64,000 bases of DNA from Lineus longissimus (Eukaryota > Nemertea > Pilidiophora > Heteronemertea > Lineidae), in assembly GCF_910592395.1 (NCBI RefSeq), contig NC_088314.1:3968001-4032000 (forward strand). The letters run 5' to 3'. This document shows positions 49,364 through 59,340 of the stretch, piece by piece (position 1 is the first letter of the stretch; every line of letters starts with the position of its first letter). The translations under genes and the position numbers were made by a program. Below the pieces are notes generated by a model. The model searched no databases, was not told the origin of the DNA, and saw nothing but the letters and a program-made list of their open reading frames with translations.

Positions 49364-49828
49364 GCTCTAGAATCTAGAATCCAGACCAGTCAAACTGCCT
49401 TAATAGAAGTGCCTTACCTAAGAACCAACAGAAGCGTTGGTGCCAATGAATTTTCCTTCCCCGTTATAGTCAGTGGCAATACACTCTCCCGCTCGACATT
49501 TTGTAAATGACGAGAAGTGAAAAAACCCTGATTCTGGGGATGCCCCCCTAACCTACTAACTTGACCAAGACCTGTCCCCCAGACCAGACCCCCCCCTCCC
49601 AAAACCATGACCTGTCGACTAACCCAAGACCTGACCGCCCCCCCCCACCCCCCCCCCCCCTGACCAACAGCCTGAGATTTGGGCTTTTTTTATTCCTACG
49701 TCATATACAAAACCTGAGAAAAAGCATCAAAATCCACAATTCATTGGTACCAACGCTTCTGTTGGTTCTTAGGTAAGGCACTTATCTGTCACCTAAAAGG
49801 CAGTTTGCCTGGTCTGGATTCTAGAGTT
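49364..49828. mobile_element. foldback element with about 85-bp terminal inverted repeats
   Basis: The left arm 49371-49452 and the right arm 49738-49825 are inverted copies: 'tagaatccagacca' faces 'tggtctggattcta'-like sequence, and 'aagaaccaacagaagcgttg' faces its exact complement. The right arm has a roughly 10-base insertion. The interior is C-rich (poly-C near 49637-49660) and non-coding. This is a typical foldback or MITE layout. Confidence 0.85.
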
Positions 49829-50547
49829 TGAACAGGTTGCACCTGCACTTTTAATTTCACGCCAAAACTGGGTTGCATAATCCTAGCAGAGGTTTTTACA
49901 CGCCTGTCTCAAGACATACTTATCATGGTATGGGCCTGTCTGACTGTATGTATCAGACGGGACGGTTAGTCTCAGAGTGCGGAGCGATGGGCGTATATTG
50001 CCGCCGCTTTGAAGAACACTTGTTAAAACATCACATGCGCATACGTGTATTGTACGCGTGGAATGGTAGTGATCCCGAGTGCCGACGACTCCGAAGTCGG
50101 GAATAGGGCAATGTGAAGCAATTCGTTTTCTCCTGAATAGATTTCTTGACCTCTATAACATATGACTTTACACCTAAATATTCATCCAGAATCCCGAGAA
50201 AAAAAATTGCACTCTGAGGCCATGCAGTTGAAATGCACACAGAGGTGCATTCGGATTATCTATAAGTTTCCTTCTCGTAATCTGGGATACAAGGCTGAGA
50301 AATTAACATTGTGTTTTGTCAGGTTGATATTACTGAGATCTCTGATATTTCAGCCAAAAGCATTGCCATTCACTGATGCCATCAGACTCGGAGGGGAAGA
50401 ATTTTTCAGAAAAGTAGAAAATTTGTTGCAAAGTTGGCAAAATTAGTCCCTGACATAATAATGCTCTCCTTTTCTGGTACGATACCAAGTCTTTTTCAGA
50501 ATTTCCTGAAGTTTATCTTCGGGACTGTTTATGTCATCAGAACAACC

Positions 50548-50627
50548 ATACCAGAGGCAGGAGGAATGAGTCTAGACAATAACTTTGACTTAATTTGAAT
50601 ACAACACATTTGATATGAATAGCAAAA
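50548..50627 (+). repeat. dispersed repeat, copy 2
   Basis: Second copy of the block at 43261-43341, same orientation, sharing 'gaggcaggaggaatgagtct' and 'aacacatttgatatgaat' (with substitutions). Non-coding. Confidence 0.75.
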
Positions 50628-50899
50628 TTAAACTCATCTTACAGTCTCGGGAGTAGTGCCTTGTCAATCAAACTTGGCTCAACTTGGTAGCAATCTTGTC
50701 AGAATAAGATATGTAGTACAATGATGATGGATAATGAACAGTTGACAAGAGAAAACTCCTGTTGCGATCTTACTCGCTTGACAGGCTGATTCTCAAGTAC
50801 AGACCAAGTCTACAAGATGTTGATGTTTCGAACTGTTCGAACACTGAAACTTTCTTAACACCAAAACCAAATTTTACATCAAGCTGTCACATGTTCATC

Positions 50900-51535
50900 A
50901 CAATATTCTATTAATATTTTCTCACGTGCACTTGTTATAACATTTTAGTCCTATAAACAAGTGTCACAGTGAAGGAAAAAAAACAGCAAGGCAACTCTGT
51001 ATAAACTGCAAGACACATTAAATATATTCAGAAAATAGAGAGGTAGAGACAATTAATATGCAACACTACACAACACAACACAACTTACTTTGTCTTTAAT
51101 AGTGCCACATGTTTCATTTCATATTTTTTTACTTTGCAGCTAAATAAAAGAAGAAAAAAAAGAGATGAGATGAGATGAGGCAACAGGGTACCATGACAAA
51201 GGACAAGAGGAGTATAAATTTGAAATAATATAACGCACCAATATTCTATTAATATTTTCTCACATGCACTTATTATAGCAAGTGTCACAGTGAAGAGAAA
51301 AATCTGCGAGGCAACTCTGTTTAAATTGCAAGACTCATTAAAGATATTCAGAAAATAGAGAGGTAGAGACAATTAATATACAACACAAGACAATACAACT
51401 TACTTTGTCTTTAATAGTGCCACATGTTCAATTTCATATTTTACTTTGCAGCAAAAAAAATGAAAAAATGAGATGATCCAAGTAACAGGGCACCATGGTA
51501 ATATACAAGAGGAGTATACATTTGAAGTAACATAA
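50900..51535 (+). repeat. two-copy tandem duplication, about 335 bp unit
   Basis: 50900-51235 and 51239-51535 share 'caatattctattaatatttt', 'gaaaatagagaggtagagac' and 'tttgtctttaatagtgccac' in the same order, with small indels. No supportable coding frame. Confidence 0.88.
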
Positions 51536-51839
51536 TGCATGAGTAAAATAATTAAAATAGTAAAAAAGGAGCAATTTAAAATGAGTCGAAATACTCTTTA
51601 AAAAGCCTTTTAAACATGTTTTTTGAAGGAGTCTGTGCTTGTGAGATCACGCATGCTTGATGGGAGGACAAAACTTTTAAACTGTGTATGAACCAAACCG
51701 TTCTTCATAAGATCACGGCCTCTAGAACTCGAGAGATCTATAGTGTGACAATACTCCACAAAGAAAAGAAGAAGACCCTGAAGTATAGACCCTGATGGTA
51801 TTCAGGGAACCACTATGCTTCCAGTGATATATTTATAAT

Positions 51840-53035
51840 CTCATATTAGTTTTACTTTCAGATTCTAATATAGGAAATATTTAAAAGCTCGTATTAGTTT
51901 TACTTTCAGATTCCAATTTAGGAACTTGGTCCATGGTGTTGGAGAAAATCAATGGAAAGAAGACTGAGATTTAGCACAGGACACAGAATTTGTCAGGTTT
52001 GTATCACTACTTTGTATCCACAGATAAACTTTCAGAATTGGTCTACAGTTTTCGTTGAAGGAAGGAAGGGACACAGGGGCAATTTTCAAGAAGCAGGAGA
52101 GATGACGCTGCTATATTTTTTCGCTATTTTTCATGACGAAGGAGGTAAACAGAGAGATTGACTCATTTCTTGTCATTTTCGAGAGATGGAAAGGAAGAGA
52201 GATGATGCTGCTATATTTTTTCGCTATTTTTCGAGAGGAAGGACATGCAATTTTCTAGGAGAAGGACTGAGACTGTTGAGGTTTTTGTCACTAAATCTTA
52301 TTCACAGTTGTAGTCGGTCTTCAGAGTCGAGAAGGATTCCTTGATGGAAGAAAGGGACACAAAGTGCAGAAGCCGGACAGAGACTTTGTCAGGTTGGTAT
52401 CAATAATTTGTATCCACAGTTCTACTTTCAGGCATCAACTTTTTCTACCGAGGTTGGTATCAATAATTTGTATCAACAGTTCTACTTTCAGGCATCAACT
52501 TTTTCTACCGAGGTCGAGGAGGTTTCGTGTAAGGAAGAAAAAGGACACAGGGGCCCTTATCAAGAAGATGGACAGAGACTTGGTGGGGTTTGTATCAATA
52601 TTTTGTGTCGACAGTCTTACTTTCAGATATCAACTAGGTCTAGAGTTGAGAAGCATTCGTCTAAGGAAGAGAAGGACAGGGACCCTTTTCGAGAAGATGG
52701 ACAGAGACTTTGTGATGTTTTAATCAATGTTTTGTATGGTATACTTTCAGACATCAACTTGGTTTACAGGGTCAAGGAGGATTCCTTGAAGGAAGCCACA
52801 CAGGTGCAGCTTTCAAGAAGCTTGAAAGAGACTCAGGTTTGTATCAATAATTCGTATCTACAGTTATACTTTCAGACTGACTTTGTCTAGAGAGTTGAGG
52901 TTTCCTTGAAGGAAGGAACTGGGACACAGGTGCAGCTATCAAGAAGCAAGACAGAGACTTTGTGAGGTTTGTATCACTAAATCGTATCTACAGTTCTACT
53001 TTCAGACTTCAAGAAGGAGGATTCCTTAATGGAAG
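51840..53035 (+). repeat. about 130-bp tandem repeat array carrying an acceptor-like ACTTTCAG motif
   Basis: ACTTTCAG recurs at 51854, 51902, 52028, 52424, 52484, 52619, 52743, 52868 and 52998. Most spacings are 124-135 bases; 396 is about three units whose motif has decayed, and 60 is an exact local duplication (52391-52450 and 52451-52510, one mismatch seen). Each unit reads roughly 'gacagagactttgt', 'ggtttgtatcaata', 'cagttctactttcag', then 'ggattccttgaaggaa'. A 160-codon open frame (52408-52890) runs through several units with a repeated YFQASTFSTEV-like peptide. I favour a minisatellite over exons. Confidence 0.85.
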
Positions 53036-53059
53036 TGACACCAGGGACCAGCCGCCGGT

Positions 53060-53300
53060 TTCATTGAGATTGTTTGACTTGTTCATTTGAGGCAAGCATT
53101 CAGTTTTGTTGTCACCGGTGACTGGGTAAAAAACAACACGAGACTGGCTCATCAAGATGAATGAATTGAGTGCTGATGGAAATTGGCTGGCTGCACACTA
53201 AGACCTACATTCAACCAGAAGATGTGGATCATATCCAGAGAGGGTTGTATGACTTGTTGATTTTAGCAAGCATTCGATACTATTGAATCCGAGACCGGAA
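53060..53300 (+). repeat. diverged two-copy repeat
   Basis: Segments near 53063 ('attgtttgacttgttcattt') and 53243 ('gttgtatgacttgttgattt') are each followed by 'gcaagcattc', suggesting an old duplication of about 180 bases. Confidence 0.45.
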
Positions 53301-53541
53301 GTCACACAAACGAGGACTCTTTGATTCCCAATAGATAGGATAACAGGCCAAACAGAATAATTTCAGTTATCAGTTTCAATGGGGTCGTAGGTTGATTGAT
53401 GCAAGCAGTCTCAGAGAACGTGAGCGATAACCAACTACCATCAAAATTAGTAGAAGGCAGATTCTCAATGGATAGTAAGCCAAGCAAAGAATTAAAAAAA
53501 CGTTATCAATGTCAAAGTTAGAAACATGGATTTCCTCATTT

Positions 53542-53890
53542 GATCAGATAACCAGCAGGCAGAGGGTGGTTGTTCCATCGTCTGTCCTCCATTGGCCTGA
53601 TCGTGTTAACTTGTCAGAAAAACTTAAGTCTTTTTTGGTTGTGTAAGGTCTTCCAACCTGACAAGATAACCAGCTGGCAGAGGGTGGTTGTTCAATCGTC
53701 GGTCCTCTAGTCTCCATTAGCCTAATAGTGTTTACTTGTCAGAGAAACTTGGCCTTTTGAGGTTGTGTAAATGTCTTCCCACCCTGATCAGATAACCAGC
53801 TGGCACAGGCTGTTTGTTCCATTGCCTCTCCTTGCCTGTGGCGTCTTTGTAGAGTTGTCCATTAAACACTCCCGTCTCCCGGGTAAATCT
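53542..53890 (+). repeat. three-copy tandem repeat, about 118 bp unit
   Basis: Units beginning 'gataaccagcaggcagaggg', 'gataaccagctggcagaggg' and 'gataaccagctggcacaggc' start at about 53546, 53664 and 53790. The first two continue through 'tggttgttc', 'cctccatt' and 'acttgtcaga'. No coding frame. Confidence 0.85.
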
Positions 53891-53972
53891 GGAGAGGAAG
53901 TCCCCTGTGAAAACCTAGTAACGCACTCGAAAAGAAAGAAAAAGGGAGCTTTTTTACAAGAAATAGTGTAAT

Positions 53973-53978
53973 TTTATT
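53973..53978 (-). terminator. minus-strand polyadenylation signal
   Basis: AATAAA on the minus strand (plus 'tttatt'), 231 bases downstream of the possible terminal exon at 54209-54269. It suggests that a minus-strand transcript ends here. Confidence 0.4.
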
Positions 53979-54208
53979 CACATCATGTTCCCCTTGTCTT
54001 TTTGTTCCAAAACGAGTAATGTATGTAAAAATAAAATGCTTCAATTTCAGCACCATTGCTCATGAATTTAACAGTGTCATTTATCAAACTTCAACACGGT
54101 CTCATTACAGTACAATATCAATATTTCAAAATGTACAGGTTTTACTTTATTTCAAAGACGAAACTTTCATAGCACAAATGTACAGAAGTACATAAAATTC
54201 TTACAACA

Positions 54209-54269
54209 TCATACAGCACCGTCCAGAAGTAACTTGATGTTCCTCACCACATGCCGGATTGATGCAACA
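54209..54269 (-). CDS. possible terminal coding exon
   Basis: A good acceptor (TCTTTACAG) at 54270 is followed by VASIRHVVRNIKLLLDGAV and TGA, an amphipathic, protein-like C-terminus. One base precedes the first full codon, so it needs a phase-2 donor. FBXL14 upstream offers only a weak donor (AAGAA|GTAGTC) overlapping its stop, which would give an alternative C-terminus. A separate gene overlapping FBXL14 is the other option. Confidence 0.35.
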
Positions 54270-54453
54270 CTGTAAAGACACAGCTTTACCATGAGAAACA
54301 AAGCTCTACTTTACACCATAATTATTTAAGATAACACCCCCGGCGACAGCTCAAGCTCAGGACCGGCCTTGCACTGTACCATCGGTCAAGAGGCGTCGTG
54401 AAAGTTTCCAAAACAAAAGGTAGCCATAGTACATGCAAATCATGTAGACTCCT

Positions 54454-54840
54454 TCAACTTTTAACTCCCCGATAAAAACTTATCCTCCAATCCAGTTCGA
54501 GATGGGATGGACAATAGTGCCTGGAGGTCATCCAAGTGCAAATGTAGCAAAAAATTACACCATACCCTACAATCGGCATACCAACACAGCACACTGTACA
54601 TCCACATAAAAAGCCAAATATGCACAGTACATGATTATCTTCAGCGGCAGAGCCATTGAAATCATTCAAGCATGGACAGTGACAATGATCCCATTGAATA
54701 CGGATTTTGCCCAGCAGGCATGCCATGGATGAGCAACCAAGGCTCCATGGCGACACGCAGACACAGGGCAGGAATTTTCTGAATGATAGGGAACTTCTGT
54801 TTGTTACCAGGCAGTTTTTCACATTATTCGGAATTCTCAT
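54454..54840 (-). CDS. Cys-rich ORF of unknown status
   Basis: An open frame of 128 codons from MRIPNNVKNC. Its second half is Cys-rich and hydrophobic (FGFLCGCTVCCVGMPIVGYG, then CYICTWMTSRHYCPSH). The spacing of a hydrophobic Cys-rich stretch before HYCP loosely recalls LITAF-type zinc-binding membrane domains, but the CxxC-type pairs are not convincing. It lies about 400 bases past the FBXL14 stop and may simply be untranslated sequence. Confidence 0.25.
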   Translation of the reverse strand: MRIPNNVKNCLVTNRSSLSFRKFLPCVCVSPWSLGCSSMACLLGKIRIQWDHCHCPCLNDFNGSAAEDNHVLCIFGFLCGCTVCCVGMPIVGYGVIFCYICTWMTSRHYCPSHLELDWRISFYRGVKS

Positions 54841-54935
54841 TTTAAAATGAGAGCAACTGACGTTGTTGAAGAAGGAAAATATAGGTGGACATGATCACCA
54901 GACACGGTTTAGAATTTATAATACCATGTACCAAT

Positions 54936-54941
54936 TTATTC
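54936..54941 (-). terminator. polyadenylation signal of FBXL14
   Basis: Minus-strand AATAAA (plus 'tttatt') about 300 bases after the FBXL14 stop codon. Confidence 0.5.
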
Positions 54942-55237
54942 CTCTTGATGGGCAACCACTGTCATGATTGGAATACAAGACTAGAGTGACCCAATCTTAG
55001 TACATTCACTAAGACATAAACGACCTAGCTCCTTAACTTTGGACTTGGATGTCACTACATTGCACATCTTGCTAAAACGATGTTAGGACACCCTCTCTAA
55101 AAGACACTTGTTACAGAGTATTCAGTTGTAGCTAGCATTGTCTGTGAGGACGCCTTTCAGGACATCATCTGTGTGCGGCACATGTAAAGAAGGGGTCCCT
55201 GGACTTCCACTCTATTTGGTTGGCCCAGTACCACTGA

Positions 55238-56440
55238 CTACTTCTTATGCCATAGGCCCAGGTTCAGAGTCCGCAGACTAGGTAACTGCATAATAAGCTC
55301 CAGTCCAACAGTTGTTATCTTTGTACAACCATACAGATCGATGCAGGCAAGATTGCGTAAATTCTCCGATATCAAACGCAGGCCCTTGTCTGTCACCTTG
55401 TTACACTGTCCGATATTCAGTGTTGATAGTTCCTGAAGTCCCTGCACCAATTTTTCTATTCCTTCGTCACTAATGTTACATGCACTGAGACTGAGATTAT
55501 TTAGCCGATATAGTCCTTGTGAAATATGAATAAGCGACTGGTCTCCGATTCGTTCACAGAAACTGACGTCCAAATTGGTGATTTTAGATCCACCCTCCGC
55601 CAGATATCCAACACCGATGTCACTGATATTGTCACAACTTCGAAGGTTTATTTCACACAATGTTGGCATTTTGGACAAAAAACGTAAGCCAGAGTCGGTG
55701 ATGCTGCCACAAAAGCTGAGATTTACACTCCTCAATGTAATTAGTCCAATGCTGACATGTTTCAGGGCTTGGTCTGTTAGTTTTTGGCAGTCTTGCAGAC
55801 CGAGATGTTCCAGTGCCAAAGTTCCAGTAGCAGTATGCGAAATGTTACCAGCCAAGTGTCCGATCCCTTGATCACCAACTTGTCGGCAACTCCGCAAATT
55901 TAACCGGCGTAGTTTACGAATGCCCCAGGCACATAATAAGAGGCCAGTGTTAGTAACATTAGTGCAGCCTCCAAGTTCTAGCACCTCCAGATTTTTTAAC
56001 CACTGGCAAATCTTTGCTAGGCTGCTGTCAGTTATTTGTTTACATAGGCTCAGATTGAGTTCGATAAGGGAGGGAATTTCGTGGCTAAATGCATTAGCCA
56101 ATGCCACATCGGTTACATTATAACAGCCACTGAGATTCAGGCTTTGGAGGTTTGGGATACCAGCAACGACGTCTTTCAAACTCCGCCGCAAACTGAGGAT
56201 TTGAATCCGAGAAATCCCTCTGCGAACAAGACTTGGAAACAAAGAGGGATTGGCGCGACGCAAATGCAGCTTCGCCTCTACTCCCCTCCATACGACACGG
56301 TGATACCCTGCATCCCGCCAGGCCGTACAGACCTGCACCGCACGTCCCTTTTCCTTGACGTCCAAATATGTGAAGATTATAGCGAGAATTTCGGGAAAAA
56401 GACACGAAATATGCACGGAGTGTCTTTCCGCGGAATCCAT
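55238..56440 (-). CDS. FBXL14: F-box/LRR-repeat protein 14 (Partner of paired homologue), intronless
   Basis: One uninterrupted 400-codon frame. An F-box occupies residues about 10-50 (HISCLFPEILAIIFTYLDV, then VQVCTAWRDAGYH and VVWRGVEAKLHLRRANPSLF). It is followed by about eleven Cys-containing leucine-rich repeats of the LNLSxCxxITDxGL type: LQSLNLSGCYNVTD, LNLSLCKQITDSSL, LELGGCTNVTNTGLL, LNLRSCRQVGDQGIGHLAG, LQDCQKLTDQALKH, VNLSFCGSITDSGL, LRSCDNISDIG, LDVSFCERIGDQSL, LNIGQCNKVTDKGL, IDLYGCTKIT, LNLGLW. The protein is the substrate receptor of an SCF (SKP1-CUL1) ubiquitin ligase; vertebrate FBXL14 targets Snail-family factors and Drosophila Ppa targets Paired. Length fits the family (about 400-420). 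The start MDSAERHSVHISCLFPE places HISCLFPE as in orthologues. Confidence 0.97.
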   Translation of the reverse strand: MDSAERHSVHISCLFPEILAIIFTYLDVKEKGRAVQVCTAWRDAGYHRVVWRGVEAKLHLRRANPSLFPSLVRRGISRIQILSLRRSLKDVVAGIPNLQSLNLSGCYNVTDVALANAFSHEIPSLIELNLSLCKQITDSSLAKICQWLKNLEVLELGGCTNVTNTGLLLCAWGIRKLRRLNLRSCRQVGDQGIGHLAGNISHTATGTLALEHLGLQDCQKLTDQALKHVSIGLITLRSVNLSFCGSITDSGLRFLSKMPTLCEINLRSCDNISDIGVGYLAEGGSKITNLDVSFCERIGDQSLIHISQGLYRLNNLSLSACNISDEGIEKLVQGLQELSTLNIGQCNKVTDKGLRLISENLRNLACIDLYGCTKITTVGLELIMQLPSLRTLNLGLWHKK

Positions 56441-58850
56441 TTTGAAAGGTCTTCAGTGAAGAACCCACGTGATTTCGTTGACCTATATGCGTATACAATG
56501 TATAGCGATAGCGTAGTGTATTGTTAGCTTCTGTGGGTTGGTTCATTACCGGTACATGGCATTGGCACCGGAAATATGGCACCTCTCCGAGGTCAAGAAA
56601 ATGAGGGAATTTGGGCCAGTGTCATGGATAACGTGCCTGGAAGTGTCCTCGCAGGGTGCTACCGGATGCCTGCACGCGGCAATGAAGCTCCTCGACTCCA
56701 ATGACATGTTATTATCAAGACAATTCATTTAATTTGCATACTTCGTCGGAAGAGTCCAATTCATACAAAATCTGATAGATGGCGCAATCGGGTTCTGCGG
56801 CTGTTCTGGCGGTGAAAGCAAATTGGTCCCTCGATTTAAAAGTCGTACCCTATTGTTGAATGGATGTAATTTTCAACGGGCCTATCTTGATAGATTGTGA
56901 TCGTGCAATAGAATATTTGTTGGTCCAGTCTCTTACTTTGTCGCTCAATGTTTTTGAGCTTCAAAAAACCTTTGATGCAAATTTGCACCTCGGGTGTCCT
57001 ATGCATGCTTTTAACCCGAAATTGGTGGCTTGCATTGGAACTAACTTTTTCCCCCTTGTCCGTCATTAAAGGCATTCAAGTGTGTCGGTCAACCATGACT
57101 ATCTCCTTTGTCCCTCCACCATAAGGTCTAGTTTCCCCTTATGACATCACTATATCGGACACTCGGCGCCCCATTTTTGGAAAGGTGTATAGCTGTGTCC
57201 ATTGCACATCTTTCGAGAATTTAAACATCTAATCATGCTCTTAATCGGGAAGGTTTGTTAAACTGGTACAGAATCTGATCCCGATCAAAGTACACTCCGG
57301 ACCTGTGGGTTATCACCCCCCCCCCCCCCCCCCCCCCCACCGAGGAGGTATGACATAGAGTCGCTTTCATCCGGTTCGTTCAAAATTCCCAATTTCTTTC
57401 GCGTTCCCTGGGAGAATTCCTCATACGAGTGCTGACTAGCCTTTTGTGTTGTCACTAATCAGGATTGTAATTGATGGACTGCCGACTCCAGCATCGATTT
57501 CTTGTGAAGAAACGACTCACCTGAGATACTAGGGAATTGCGCAAGGACAATCAATCAATTCAAACCACCTAAAGGCCACACTTATGTTTTCCGGTGGTTT
57601 CTTCTCTGCGCCATGCCGTAATCCCCAAATAAGCGTTTTGCGCAATGCGCTGCCTGACAGAGTATAAGTTTGAATATTCAGTCGCGCAATTCCGATCCAT
57701 ACCACTGCCAGTGCCAGAAGAAATAAAAAGCATCAAATTACAATCCGCGTTGATAAACGCGTGGATTATTCTTCCGCAGTGTTTGCCCCTTCCAAAGTTT
57801 CACAGGTAGGTTTTTAGGCCGGTGTAATAGTCTTAAATACCCACCTTGAAAACGTGTCCTTCCCAATCGCATGGTGACAGAAATGTTTTGTTTTTGTAGA
57901 GACTAACATTGGATACCTCCGATAGCGCATTGCATTGTCCGTCAGGACTTGTCAGCGTTCGACTTGCCTCTACGGTTGGGCGCTAGTTGTTTTATTGAGC
58001 CGCCCTTCGCCGAAATTTGATTGCTACTTTTTTGAACAGCCACACTGCGAACGTTCAGCACTGATTTCTGATGATGCGGTCCTGAAATGTAATCAGAAAA
58101 ACCTTAACGGCAAGACCATGCCCATGAATCGATGATACCACTCGCCTTGGGAAAAGATGTTCATATCCAGTTCTGACAAATCCAGCGGATAATCGCCGAT
58201 AACTCAACCAGCAGAATGGTTTTAATGACCATTTTACACATCTCTTGACAATAGCCTCACCGGGGAGTGCGCCAATGGATCTGAGATGTAGAATTAATGA
58301 ACTGGGCGTTAGCAATGGCATGATCCTCTGAGGCGGCGAAGTCATAGTGAGTAACGCGTTAGCTCCTTTGAATCATGCCTCTCTCAGGAGGACTTGAAAT
58401 GTTGAGAATGATGCATTGTAAACTGCCATGTGGTTCTGCGTCATGTTGGGACTTTTACCTCAGACTTGACAATTTCTCGGAATCAAGAAGAACTTGTGTG
58501 CCTTTTTTCGATGATTGTTCAGATCGAAATTAGACTCTGACAAGTCGGATTCATTCAGGAGACCAGCTGCTATTGGCCAGCTCTGCGGGAAAATCTACCC
58601 TAGGATCCTTACCACTGTATTTTGAGCCAGGCAACGTCCAATTCTAAGTGTATACATACGTCAGTCCGATCAGTCGGTCAAAGGGACGTATTTGCCAATC
58701 GCTGGGACCTAAGAAACTGCCCATGTCAGCAACAGAGCGTAGGACACTTGTCTTTTCTTTGGTAAGTTGGCGTTGCATATTGTTTTTCTGTGTCTTTTCT
58801 CCGGTATGCTTAAGGAATTGGTAATACCACACTGCAGTGTAGGCTGATGG
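56441..58850. other. intergenic sequence with a 23-base poly-C tract
   Basis: No supportable gene. FBXL14 promoter elements must lie near 56441-56800, but no clear core motif was seen. A run of 23 C residues occupies 57316-57338. Short frames at 56860-57069 and 58055-58345 show no family features. Confidence 0.5.
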
Positions 58851-58859
58851 TCACGGGAA

Positions 58860-59340
58860 CCACTGACTTCGCGTGTCGCCGTCTTAACGCGTACACATCA
58901 AATGTTCTCCAGCACTTGTCATGTTGTGAATGATGTAGCGAGTGTCGCCGTTTCTGCGCGCACCACATCGAATGTTCTCCTTGCACTGGTGGAGAACATG
59001 TAGCACGTGTCACCGTTTCAGCGCCAACACATCAATTTCCCCCCCCCCCCCTGCACTGGTCAGGGACAACGCTTGAAACCGTCAGACGTCGAATTGTTCT
59101 CCCTGCTTTGCCATAGCGCATGCCGCTTCTTCAGCGCGGAGTACATCGAATGTTCTCTCTGCACTGGCACTGGTGAGGGATGTAGCGCGTGTCGCCGTAT
59201 CAGCGCGCAACACATCAAATGTTCTCCCTGCACTCGTTCGGGATGAAGCTCGTGTCACCGTCTCGATCAGCGCGCAACCCATCCGGCCAGTCGGCTGTCT
59301 CTGCACTCTTGAGGGATAAAGCGCGTGTCACACAACCCGG
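58860..59340 (+). repeat. GC-rich minisatellite, about 65-75 bp unit
   Basis: At least five units carry 'gcgtgtcgccgt', 'cagcgcgcaacacatc', 'aatgttctccctgcact' and 'gagggatgtagc', starting near 58866, 58940, 59005, 59119, 59188 and 59251. The third is interrupted by a poly-C run (about 59039-59052) and an insertion. Overlapping Cys-containing open frames on both strands are by-products of the repeat. Confidence 0.88.

Noticed and set aside
49561-49776. Pro-rich frame with the same C-terminus as an antisense frame at 49414
   Set aside because: The matching ends (LLLVLR) are produced by the foldback element's inverted repeats, not by related proteins.
55575-56582. Plus- and minus-strand frames of 98-154 codons overlapping FBXL14
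   Set aside because: Shadows of the intronless FBXL14 frame; none has recognisable motifs.
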